Shown: positions 1-5,110, counted from the first letter of the stretch. The stretch is DNA of 5,348 nucleotides from Aquabacter sp. (GCA_030147645.1 JASBUY010000158.1:1-5348); one strand, 5' to 3'. Translations and numbers: made by a program. The notes: a model not told the origin generated them from the sequence alone.

Positions 1-409
1 TGATCAGGCTCTCGTCCAGAAACTGCGCGAACGGCCGATCCCCGATCCGCCCCGCCACCAGTTCCGAAAGCAGGATGCATATCGCCAGCACGCCGACCCC
101 GATGGCGAGGGACACGCGACCCACGCGGAACAACTGCCGCAGGTCCCGGCTACGCTGCTCAGCCCGCGCGGCGAAGAAGTGGCGCAGGGCCAAGGGAAAA
201 TCCCGCTCCGCCTCCTCGCGTCGATCTCCCGCCACATGGATGATGACGGCCAGGGCTTGATCGGTGGGCAGGTCCCGCGCCCATTCAAGGATGAAGGCTT
301 CAGCGGAAGGGTCGAGGTCGCGCTCGCGAAACGGATAGGGGTCGAGCGTGTTGAGAAGCTGCGTGATGTGCTCCACCCGCAGCTCGATCCGCGCCGGCGC
401 CTCCTGCAT
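1..409 (-). CDS. Conserved hypothetical membrane protein, C-terminus cut by window edge
   Basis: This reading frame starts at an ATG (407-409) and stays open for 136 codons to the left edge, so the stop is not in the window. A GGAGG Shine-Dalgarno sits at 420-424, ten bases before the ATG, which supports the start. The first 95 residues are soluble and charged, with the block LDPYPFRERDLD at about 22-33 followed by an AFILEWARDLP stretch (38-48). I recall this wording from uncharacterised alphaproteobacterial proteins, but I know no function. Residues about 97-118 (VSLAIGVGVLAICILLSEL core) form one clear transmembrane helix preceded by an Arg/Lys-rich segment (85-98), which by the positive-inside rule puts the N-terminal domain in the cytoplasm. 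More helices may lie beyond the edge. It follows rnhA on the same strand after a 155-base gap, so it may be in the same transcript or have its own promoter. I cannot assign a function. Confidence 0.82.
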   Translation of the reverse strand, partial: MQEAPARIELRVEHITQLLNTLDPYPFRERDLDPSAEAFILEWARDLPTDQALAVIIHVAGDRREEAERDFPLALRHFFAARAEQRSRDLRQLFRVGRVSLAIGVGVLAICILLSELVAGRIGDRPFAQFLDESLI

Positions 410-489
410 TGCAGTCCATCCTCCGGCGGCATTCCGCACGCCTGCGCCCATCCTCTGGACCCGCACCAGTTGGGCGACTCGCAAGACAC

Positions 490-519
490 ATAGTGCAGAA
501 GCTGCGGCGTGGGGATCAA
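490..519 (-). promoter_or_regulatory. Weak sigma70-like promoter candidate for the hypothetical membrane gene
   Basis: Reading the minus strand, TTGATC (519-514) and CACTAT (495-490) are separated by 18 bases. The first matches TTGACA at its leading four bases and the second matches three of six at the -10. A start near 483 would leave a leader of about 75 bases before the ATG at 409. The match is modest and rests only on pattern; read-through from rnhA is equally possible because no terminator is visible in 410-564. Confidence 0.22.
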
Positions 520-564
520 CCGCCGCGCTGCGCCGGGCGGATGGCGCGGCTCGAAGAGCGGTGC

Positions 565-1017
565 TCAGGCGATGCGCGCGCCCTTGTAGGGCGCCATGCC
601 CTGGCGGGCGAGAAGGTCGGCACGCTCGTTCAGTTCGGTGCCGGCATGGCCCTTCACCCAGTGCCAGCGGATGTCGTGGCGCACGATGGCGGCGTCGAGC
701 CGCTCCCACAGATCCTGATTCTTCACCGGCTTCTTGTCGGCGGTGCGCCAGCCATTGCGCTTCCAGCCCGCGAGCCATTTCATGATGCCGTTGCGCAGAT
801 ATTCGCTGTCGGTGTGAAGGTCCACCGAGCAGGGGCGCTTCAGGGCCTCCAACGCGCTGATGGCGGCCATCAATTCCATGCGGTTGTTGGTGGTCTGCGC
901 CTCGCCGCCCTGCAATTCCTTCTCGTGGGCGCCCGATTTCAGGATCGCGCCCCAGCCGCCCGGCCCGGGATTTCCCGAGCAGGCGCCGTCGGTCCAGATT
1001 TCCACCGGCGCGCTCAC
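565..1017 (-). CDS. rnhA: Ribonuclease HI
   Basis: RNase HI cleaves the RNA strand of RNA:DNA hybrids in the cytoplasm, removing R-loops and primer remnants. The 150-residue protein is the usual length for the bacterial enzyme and keeps E. coli numbering exactly: metal-binding Asp10 in TDGACSGNPG, Glu48 in NNRMEL, Asp70 in TDSEY and Asp134 in NERAD, plus the catalytic-loop His124 in VKGHAG. The basic handle is present around residues 80-99 (WLAGWKRNGW, then a Lys-rich stretch). All residues needed for activity are there. The start is GTG (1017-1015), overlapping the thrB stop as GTGA. The upstream sequence has only a weak GGG as ribosome binding site, so translation is probably coupled to thrB. 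It is the third gene of the ispH-thrB-rnhA run. Confidence 0.97.
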   Translation of the reverse strand: MSAPVEIWTDGACSGNPGPGGWGAILKSGAHEKELQGGEAQTTNNRMELMAAISALEALKRPCSVDLHTDSEYLRNGIMKWLAGWKRNGWRTADKKPVKNQDLWERLDAAIVRHDIRWHWVKGHAGTELNERADLLARQGMAPYKGARIA

Positions 1018-1982
1018 GCTTCGAGCCCATAGTCGCGCGCGCTGGCGACGGCGCGGTGAAAGCGCAGCTTCCTCAGATATTCCAGCGGGTCCTTGGGCTT
1101 CACCAAAGCGCCCTCGGGCACGTTCAGGAAGTCCACCAGCCGGGTCAGAAGGAAGCGCAGCGCCGCGCCGCGCGCAAGGCGGGGCAGGGCGTCCACCTCG
1201 GCCGGCGTCAAAGGCCGCGCCTGCCCGTAGCCGGCGAGAAGCGCGCGGCCCTTGGTGGCATTGAAAGCGCCATCGGGCTCAAAGCACCAGGCATTGAGGC
1301 AGACCGCCACGTCGTAGGCATAGAGATCGTTGCAAGCGAAATAGAAGTCGATGATTCCGGAGAGCCGGTCATCCAGGAAAAAGGCATTGTCCGGGAACAG
1401 GTCGGCGTGGATGACGCCCTCCGGCAGGTCCACCGGCCATTGGGCTTCGAGGTCCGAAAGCTCGGCTGCGATGGTGGCGCCAAGGCCCGGCGCCACGCTG
1501 TCCGCGCCCGCGCCGGCCGCCTCGAACAAGGGCCGCCAGCCGGCCACCGAGAGAGCATTGGGCCGCGAGACTTCTGAGAAGTCCGCCCCCGCCAGATGCA
1601 GGCGGGCGAGCGCCGTTCCCAATTGCGCGCAATGGGCAACTGCCGGGCGGCGCACGGACACGCCCTTCAGGAAGGTGACGATGGCCGCGGGACGGCCGGC
1701 CAGTTCGCCGAGCACCACACCATCGCGCGCCGCCACGGGCTGGGGGCAGGAAATGCCCTTCATCGCCAGATGACGCATGAGCCCGATGAAGAAGGGCAGA
1801 TCGCGCGGCGCCACCCGCTTCTCATACAAGGTGAGAATGAAGGTGCCGGCCGAGGTCTGGATCAGGAAATTCGAGTTCTCCACGCCCTCGGCGATGCCGT
1901 GATACGAGACCAGGGTTCCGATATCGTAGCGGGCGAGGAAATCCTCCAACTGGGCGGACGTGACGTCCGTATAGACCGCCAC
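1014..1982 (-). CDS. thrB: Homoserine kinase, aminoglycoside-phosphotransferase-fold type
   Basis: Homoserine kinase phosphorylates homoserine with ATP to O-phosphohomoserine, the penultimate step of threonine biosynthesis, in the cytoplasm. At 322 residues this is the alternative ThrB of alpha- and gammaproteobacteria, which has the protein-kinase-like APH fold and not the GHMP fold of E. coli ThrB. The N-terminal wording (DIGTLVSYHGIAEGVENSNF, about 20-39) is typical of the family and corresponds to the nucleotide-binding lobe. The Brenner-type catalytic loop is HADLFPDN at 192-199 (His192, catalytic Asp194, Asn199), followed by the metal-binding Asp212 in IIDFYFA. The start is GTG (1982-1980) with GGAG at 1992-1989, six bases away and inside the end of ispH. 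The gap to ispH is three bases, and the stop overlaps the rnhA start by four bases, so the three genes are co-transcribed. An unrelated APH kinase is possible but unlikely given the N-terminal match and neighbours. Confidence 0.95.
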   Translation of the reverse strand: MAVYTDVTSAQLEDFLARYDIGTLVSYHGIAEGVENSNFLIQTSAGTFILTLYEKRVAPRDLPFFIGLMRHLAMKGISCPQPVAARDGVVLGELAGRPAAIVTFLKGVSVRRPAVAHCAQLGTALARLHLAGADFSEVSRPNALSVAGWRPLFEAAGAGADSVAPGLGATIAAELSDLEAQWPVDLPEGVIHADLFPDNAFFLDDRLSGIIDFYFACNDLYAYDVAVCLNAWCFEPDGAFNATKGRALLAGYGQARPLTPAEVDALPRLARGAALRFLLTRLVDFLNVPEGALVKPKDPLEYLRKLRFHRAVASARDYGLEA

Positions 1983-1985
1983 GTT

Positions 1986-2963
1986 CTACTCCGCCGCGTC
2001 GGGACGAAGCGCGCGGGGCAGGGGGAAGAACACGTCTTCTTCCGCCGCCGTCACGCTCTGCACGTCAAGATCGAACCGCTCCGCGAAGGCGTCCAGCAAT
2101 TCCTCCACCAGCACTTCCGGGGCGGAGGCGCCCGCCGTCACGCCGAGCGAGGTGATGGTGGAGAAGCGGTCCCAGTCGATGTCGCTCGCCCGCTGCACCA
2201 GCACCGAGAGCGCGCATCCGGCGCGCTCGGCGGCTTCGCGCAGGCGCTGGGAATTGGAGGAATTGGGCGCGCCCACCACCACCATGGCATCCACCTGGGG
2301 CGCCACCTTCTTCACCGCGTCCTGACGGTTGGTCGTGGCGTAGCAGATATCCTCCTTGTGGGGCGCCGCCATGAGGGGGAAGCGCGCCTTCAGGATCTCC
2401 ACCATCTCGGCGGTGTCGTCCAAAGAAAGGGTGGTCTGGGTGACGTAGGCGAGATTGTCCGGGTTGCGCGGCTGAATGGTGCGGGCGTCTTCCGCCGTCT
2501 CGATCAGCGTCACCGCGCCGTCCGGCAACTGGCCCATGGTGCCGATCACCTCGGGATGGCGGGCGTGGCCGATCAAAAGGATTTCGCGGCCCTTGCGGTA
2601 ATGGACCTGCGCCTCGCGATGCACCTTGGTTACCAGCGGGCAGGTGGCGTCGATGGCGAACATGTTGCGCGCGGCGGCCGCCTCCGGCACCGCCTTGGGC
2701 ACGCCATGAGCGGAGAAGATGACCGGGGCGGGGCCTTCCGGCACCTCGTCCAGTTCTTCAACAAAAACCGCGCCCTTCCGCTTCAGTCCTTCCACGACAT
2801 ATTTGTTGTGGACGATCTCGTGGCGCACATAGACCGGCGGCCCATAGAGGGCGAGCGCCTGTTCCACGGCGTCAATGGCGCGCACCACGCCCGCGCAAAA
2901 GCCGCGGGGCGCGCACAGCAGCACCCGCAGGCGGGGCTTTTGAAGGGTGACGTCGGACTGCAT
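1986..2963 (-). CDS. ispH: 4-hydroxy-3-methylbut-2-enyl diphosphate reductase (IspH/LytB)
   Basis: IspH catalyses the last step of the MEP pathway, reducing HMBPP to IPP and DMAPP with a [4Fe-4S] cluster, in the cytoplasm. The 325-residue protein has the three cluster cysteines at expected places: Cys23 in PRGFCAGV, Cys108 in IDATCPLVTKVH and Cys207 in DICYATTNRQ. Substrate-binding residues are present: His52 in HEIVHN, His86 in SAHGV, His136 and the proton-relay Glu138 in ARHPEVIGTMGQ, Ser235/Asn237 in SSNSQRL and Ser280 in GASAPE. The start ATG (2963-2961) is the only good choice: an in-frame TGA lies at 2999-2997 and no start codon lies between. No convincing Shine-Dalgarno precedes it, and a 6-bp inverted repeat occupies that spot. 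The gene heads the minus-strand operon with thrB and rnhA and is divergent from the TrcR-type gene. Confidence 0.97.
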   Translation of the reverse strand: MQSDVTLQKPRLRVLLCAPRGFCAGVVRAIDAVEQALALYGPPVYVRHEIVHNKYVVEGLKRKGAVFVEELDEVPEGPAPVIFSAHGVPKAVPEAAAARNMFAIDATCPLVTKVHREAQVHYRKGREILLIGHARHPEVIGTMGQLPDGAVTLIETAEDARTIQPRNPDNLAYVTQTTLSLDDTAEMVEILKARFPLMAAPHKEDICYATTNRQDAVKKVAPQVDAMVVVGAPNSSNSQRLREAAERAGCALSVLVQRASDIDWDRFSTITSLGVTAGASAPEVLVEELLDAFAERFDLDVQSVTAAEEDVFFPLPRALRPDAAE

Positions 2964-3238
2964 CGCGCCATGAATGGCGGGGTGCGGCGAGACGTGTCAA
3001 GGGCGCTTGTGCGCGGAGCAGCCAATGCCCATTTGCATCCGACCGCCGGGGCGCATATTGTTGTGGCATCCCGGACATTGCGAGATCCGCGGTTCGCCCG
3101 GCAGAAGGGCGAGCGACGGACCCCTCGTGCCAGCCGCTGACCGGTTCCTGGACGCCGCGCCCTTCGCGCGCGGTGCCGGAGCGCCGGACGGACGGTGAAG
3201 ACCAACAACGCCGAAAGGCTGTTCCAAGAGGCCGCTCC
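2964..3238. other. Divergent intergenic region between ispH and the TrcR-type gene
   Basis: This 275-base stretch lies between two divergent genes and must hold promoters for both. It contains no credible coding frame. I see a plus-strand promoter candidate (3033-3061), a 6-bp inverted repeat next to the ispH start (2966-2979), and a GC hairpin in the presumed leader of the plus-strand gene, with CCGCGC (3155-3160) pairing GCGCGG (3168-3173). No T-run follows that hairpin, so it is not an obvious terminator. No riboswitch pattern that I recognise is present. A minus-strand CAATAT around 3060-3055 could be an ispH -10, but lacks a convincing -35. Confidence 0.5.
3033..3061 (+). promoter_or_regulatory. 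Sigma70-like promoter candidate for the TrcR-type gene
   Basis: TTGCAT (3033-3038) and TATTGT (3056-3061) are separated by exactly 17 bases. The TTG core of the -35 is kept, and the -10 matches TATAAT at four of six positions. A start near 3068 would give a leader of about 170 bases. Spacing and direction fit, but hexamers of this quality occur by chance in sequence of this length, so this is a candidate only. Confidence 0.33.
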
Positions 3239-3928
3239 ATGTCGAACACCCCTCTCATGCCGAAGGCGACCGCCGTGTGGCTGGTCGAGAACACGGCGCT
3301 CACGTTCGAGCAGATCGGAGACTTCTGCAAACTGCACGCCCTGGAAGTGAAGGGCATCGCCGACGGCGAAGTGGCCCAGGGCATCAAGGGTCTCGATCCC
3401 ATTTCCACCGGCCAGCTCTCGCGCGACGAGATCTCGCTCGCGGAGAAGGACCAGAACCGGCGCCTGAAGCTGCTGGAATCCAAGGTCCGCCTGCCGGAAA
3501 AGAAGACCCGCAAGGGCCCGCGCTACACCCCGGTGTCGCGCCGCCACGACCGGCCGAACGCGATCCTCTGGCTGACCCGCAACCATCCCGAGCTGAAGGA
3601 TGCGCAGATCATCCGCCTGGTGGGCACCACCAAGACGACGATCCAGGCGATCCGCGAGCGGACCCATTGGAATTCCGCGCAGCTCCAGCCCATGGACCCG
3701 GTCACGCTCGGACTGTGCAGCCAGATCGATCTCGATATCGAAGTGCAGCGCGCAGCCAAGGACCGTCCCGCCGGGGCCGTCGAGGAGAAGGGCGCGACCC
3801 TGCTGCCGGCGGACGTCACCACCCGCCATCACGACGAGCCCCCGGCGCGGCGCGAGTCGCTGGACCTTGAAACCGTGTTCGCCAAGCTCGGCGGCGCGCG
3901 CAAGGGCGAGAACGAAGACGAGGAATGA
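3239..3928 (+). CDS. trcR: TrcR-type (DUF1013 family) transcriptional regulator
   Basis: The 229-residue protein belongs to the DUF1013 family, which databases label cell cycle transcriptional regulator TrcR in alphaproteobacteria; its exact role is poorly defined. Two helix-turn-helix-like segments are visible: residues about 11-45 (VWLVENTALTFEQIGDFC then KLHALEVKGI) and about 105-145 (NAILWLTRNHPELKDAQI, then the TKTTIQAIRERT recognition-like helix). A Lys/Arg-rich linker (71-104, including LPEKKTRKGPRYTP) joins them, and the protein ends in an acidic tail (ENEDEE). No membrane segment or signal peptide is present, so it should act in the cytoplasm. The ATG at 3239 was chosen because AAGAGG (3226-3231) lies seven bases upstream and the protein then begins MSNTPLMPKATAVWLVENTA, as family members do. 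The frame is open back to a GTG at 3173, but that extension has no ribosome binding site. It is transcribed alone, divergent from ispH and convergent with the stress protein gene. Confidence 0.9.
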   Translation: MSNTPLMPKATAVWLVENTALTFEQIGDFCKLHALEVKGIADGEVAQGIKGLDPISTGQLSRDEISLAEKDQNRRLKLLESKVRLPEKKTRKGPRYTPVSRRHDRPNAILWLTRNHPELKDAQIIRLVGTTKTTIQAIRERTHWNSAQLQPMDPVTLGLCSQIDLDIEVQRAAKDRPAGAVEEKGATLLPADVTTRHHDEPPARRESLDLETVFAKLGGARKGENEDEE

Positions 3929-3937
3929 GCCGGTCCG

Positions 3938-3957
3938 CCCCGCCCTCCCAGGCGGGG
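3938..3957 (+). terminator. Weak hairpin just after the TrcR-type gene
   Basis: CCCCGCC (3938-3944) and GGCGGGG (3951-3957) form a perfect 7-bp stem with the six-base loop CTCCCA, nine bases after the stop codon. The following TATTAG is not a T-run, so it is at best a weak intrinsic terminator or a 3'-end stabilising hairpin. The much stronger hairpin at 4025-4055 probably ends the transcript. Confidence 0.4.
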
Positions 3958-3960
3958 TAT

Positions 3961-4009
3961 TAGAGCGCGATCCGGTCAGATTGAAACATTCTGATCGGCG
4001 CATGCTCTA
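3961..4009. repeat. Imperfect palindromic intergenic repeat (REP/MITE-like)
   Basis: The 49-base element begins TAGAGC (3961-3966) and ends with its reverse complement GCTCTA (4004-4009). An inner stem pairs CCGGTCAGA (3972-3980) with TCTGATCGG (3990-3998), nine pairs with one G-T, around the nine-base loop TTGAAACAT. Between inner and outer stems the sides do not match fully. It is less GC-rich than its surroundings and lies in a convergent gap, where such elements accumulate. I recall closely similar TAGAGC...GCTCTA elements dispersed between genes in Xanthobacteraceae genomes, but only one copy is in this window, so family membership is inferred. Confidence 0.5.
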
Positions 4010-4024
4010 GGCGTCCACCCATAG

Positions 4025-4057
4025 AAAAGGCCCCCGCCGCCGGCGGGGGCCTTTTTT
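4025..4057. terminator. Strong bidirectional Rho-independent terminator
   Basis: AAAAGGCCCCCGCCG (4025-4039) and its exact reverse complement (4041-4055) form a very stable GC stem that in practice closes with a short loop around CGCCG. On the plus strand it is followed by six T (4052-4057); on the minus strand the complement of the leading A-run gives TTTT. It lies between convergent genes and would end transcripts of both the TrcR-type gene and the universal stress protein gene, whose stop is only nine bases away. Confidence 0.93.
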
Positions 4058-4065
4058 GTACGCCC

Positions 4066-4896
4066 TCAGTGCGCCATCAGGACCGGGACGGTCATGGCGG
4101 ACAGGATCTCGCGGGTGACGCCGCCCAGCACCAGTTCGCGCAGGCGCGAATGGCCGTATCCGCCCATCACCACCAGATCCGCGCCCTGGTCCGACACCTC
4201 GTTGAGGATGGTCTGGGCGATGCTCGGCTCGCCATTGCCCACATGCAGCGTGCGGGTGGTGGCGGAAAGGCCATGGCGGGCGAGATGGCGCAGCACCTCG
4301 TCGCAATTCGCCCCCTCGTCGCCGCCGCGCACCACGCGCAGCACCTCCACCTGCGCGGCGCGATGCAGAAGCGGCAGGCCTTCGGCGAGGGCGCGCGCGG
4401 CAGCGCGGCTGCCGTCCCAGGCGATCACGGCGCGTCCGCCGCCATAGCCCTCGCGCTGCACATAGGGCACCACCAGAACAGAGCGGCCGGATTCCAGCAG
4501 CACGGTCTCGGCGATCACCTCTTCCGGACCCGGCCGGTCAGGGTCCGGCTGGGCCACCACGGTCAGGTCATAGACGCGGGACATTTCGGCAAGGCTGCTG
4601 GCGGCGATGCCGAGCGAGCCGTTGAGGGTGCGCACTTCGTGCCGCACGCCCGCCGCCTGCGCGTGGGCGGCGAAGGCTTCGCCGGCGGCGATCGCGGCGG
4701 CGGTGTTTTCCTGCATCTGGGTTTCGAGGAAGTCGGTGGGAAGCGCGCCCATGTAGAAGGGCGGCACGTCGATCTCGTAGGTGACCGCAAGGCCGGTCAG
4801 ATGCGCCGAGAATTTCGCGGCGAGGCTGGTGGCGAAGGCGGCGGCGCGATCCTGGTCCGTGCCCTGGCTGAGATTGACGAGAATATCGCGGATCAT
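4066..4896 (-). CDS. Universal stress protein, tandem UspA-domain type
   Basis: This 276-residue cytoplasmic protein has two UspA domains in tandem. Domain one (about 1-144) starts MIRDILVNLSQG and has lost the nucleotide motif; its end reads LTVVAQPDPDR and VLVVP. Domain two (about 154-275) keeps Asp161 in AVIAWDGS and the glycine-rich loop GGYGHSRLRELVLGGVT (245-261), close to G-x2-G-x9-G-S/T with Gly in the last position, so ATP binding is likely only there. Family members accumulate under starvation, oxidative stress and oxygen limitation; the precise partner or reaction is unknown. The start ATG (4896-4894) is backed by a strong GGGGAGG (4911-4905) eight bases upstream. The gene is monocistronic: a strong terminator follows its stop, and a separate minus-strand terminator (4999-5037) lies upstream. 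A FixK/FNR-type box (4965-4978) and an inverted repeat (4929-4949) precede it and suggest redox or oxygen control. Confidence 0.92.
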   Translation of the reverse strand: MIRDILVNLSQGTDQDRAAAFATSLAAKFSAHLTGLAVTYEIDVPPFYMGALPTDFLETQMQENTAAAIAAGEAFAAHAQAAGVRHEVRTLNGSLGIAASSLAEMSRVYDLTVVAQPDPDRPGPEEVIAETVLLESGRSVLVVPYVQREGYGGGRAVIAWDGSRAAARALAEGLPLLHRAAQVEVLRVVRGGDEGANCDEVLRHLARHGLSATTRTLHVGNGEPSIAQTILNEVSDQGADLVVMGGYGHSRLRELVLGGVTREILSAMTVPVLMAH

Positions 4897-4928
4897 AAGG
4901 CTGGCCTCCCCGTGCCGAAAAAATCGGC

Positions 4929-4949
4929 GTCACCTTAGCCTAAAGTGAC
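4929..4949. promoter_or_regulatory. Inverted repeat, candidate operator of the stress protein gene
   Basis: GTCACCTTA (4929-4937) and TAAAGTGAC (4941-4949) are inverted repeats matching at eight of nine positions around the spacer GCC. The centre lies 43 bases before the start codon of the universal stress protein gene. The repeat covers the minus-strand hexamer TAGGCT (4942-4937), the likely -10 if the upstream FixK-type box acts from -41.5. A regulator bound here would block polymerase. The regulator is not identifiable from sequence. Confidence 0.42.
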
Positions 4950-4964
4950 CGCGGCGCGGCAATC

Positions 4965-4978
4965 TTGATCCGCCGCAA
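4965..4978. promoter_or_regulatory. FixK/FNR-type binding site
   Basis: The 14-mer TTGATCCGCCGCAA fits the rhizobial FixK consensus TTG(A/C)-N6-(T/G)CAA on both strands. Its centre at 4971.5 is exactly -41.5 from a minus-strand start at 4930, the classical position for class II activation by FNR/CRP-family proteins. The matching -10 would be TAGGCT (4942-4937), which keeps the key T, A and final T of TATAAT. Usp genes are known members of FNR/FixK regulons in several proteobacteria. The match and geometry are seen; use by FixK is inferred. Confidence 0.45.
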
Positions 4979-4998
4979 AGCCGCCGTGGAGGCCGCCT

Positions 4999-5037
4999 AA
5001 AAGAAAACGCGGCCGCCCGGGGGAGAGGCGGCCGCGT
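4999..5037 (-). terminator. Rho-independent terminator reading leftward, upstream of the stress protein gene
   Basis: The minus strand shows a perfect 11-bp stem, ACGCGGCCGCC (5037-5027) with GGCGGCCGCGT (5017-5007), closed by the nine-base loop TCTCCCCCG, and then the tract TTTTCTTTT ending at 4999. On the plus strand no T-run follows the hairpin, so the direction is clear. It lies 100 bases before the start codon of the universal stress protein gene with no coding gene upstream of it on this strand, which points to a non-coding transcript or an attenuated leader. Confidence 0.83.
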
Positions 5038-5079
5038 CGCATGGAGCGATCAAAGGGGGGGGGATTTCGATCGTTCCGA
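4999..5079 (-). ncRNA. Candidate stress-induced small RNA with C-rich loops
   Basis: A transcript of about 80 nt is predicted from the EcfG-type promoter (-10 at 5089-5084, start near 5080-5077) to the terminator ending at about 4999. Its 5' part folds as CGATC (5073-5069) with GATCG (5051-5047) and AAA (5067-5065) with TTT (5054-5052), leaving G5068 bulged and exposing a loop of T plus nine C (5064-5055). The 3' part is the terminator hairpin, whose loop TCTCCCCCG is also C-rich and complementary over six bases to the GGGGAG ribosome binding site of the neighbouring stress gene. C-rich loops that pair with G-rich ribosome binding sites are common in alphaproteobacterial regulatory RNAs. Caulobacter GsrN, transcribed by the general stress sigma factor, uses a 5' C-rich loop. 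I do not claim homology. The alternative is an attenuated leader of the stress gene. Confidence 0.55.
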
Positions 5080-5083
5080 AGTG

Positions 5084-5110
5084 ATAACCACCCTCCTGGC
5101 ATCGGGTTCC
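5084..5110 (-). promoter_or_regulatory. EcfG (general stress sigma factor) type promoter
   Basis: On the minus strand GGAAC (5110-5106) is followed after 17 bases by GTT (5088-5086), equivalent to GGAAC-N16-GGTT. The alphaproteobacterial EcfG consensus is GGAAC-N16-17-CGTT, so only one base of the -10 differs and the spacing is right. Two T8 tracts lie directly upstream of the -35, as an UP element would. By a simple equal-base count such a match arises in about 2 percent of regions this size. The promoter points at the candidate small RNA and, beyond it, the universal stress protein gene. Confidence 0.55.

Noticed and set aside
4..519. 171-codon open frame on the minus strand beginning at 519
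   Set aside because: The real frame here is the one starting at 409 with a GGAGG site and a sensible membrane protein; this frame yields Ser/Arg/Trp-rich sequence without features.
1596..3140. 514-codon open frame on the plus strand
   Set aside because: It is antisense to ispH and thrB, whose catalytic residues are intact. Its His/Arg/Gly-rich product is typical of a GC-rich shadow frame.
3173..3238. 22-codon N-terminal extension of the TrcR-type protein from a GTG
   Set aside because: No ribosome binding site, Arg-rich sequence, and the ATG at 3239 has AAGAGG at seven bases and the family's usual N-terminus.
2783..4003. 406-codon open frame on the minus strand
   Set aside because: It is antisense to the TrcR-type gene and overlaps the start of ispH in another frame. 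No recognisable domain and Arg/Leu-rich composition.
4069..4938. 289-codon plus-strand frame
   Set aside because: It mirrors the universal stress protein gene, which has clear family motifs, and its product is a low-complexity His/Gly/Arg shadow.
5055..5063. G9 tract as a phase-variation switch of a coding gene
   Set aside because: It is not inside a credible coding frame; the flanking inverted bases fit an RNA hairpin on the minus strand better.
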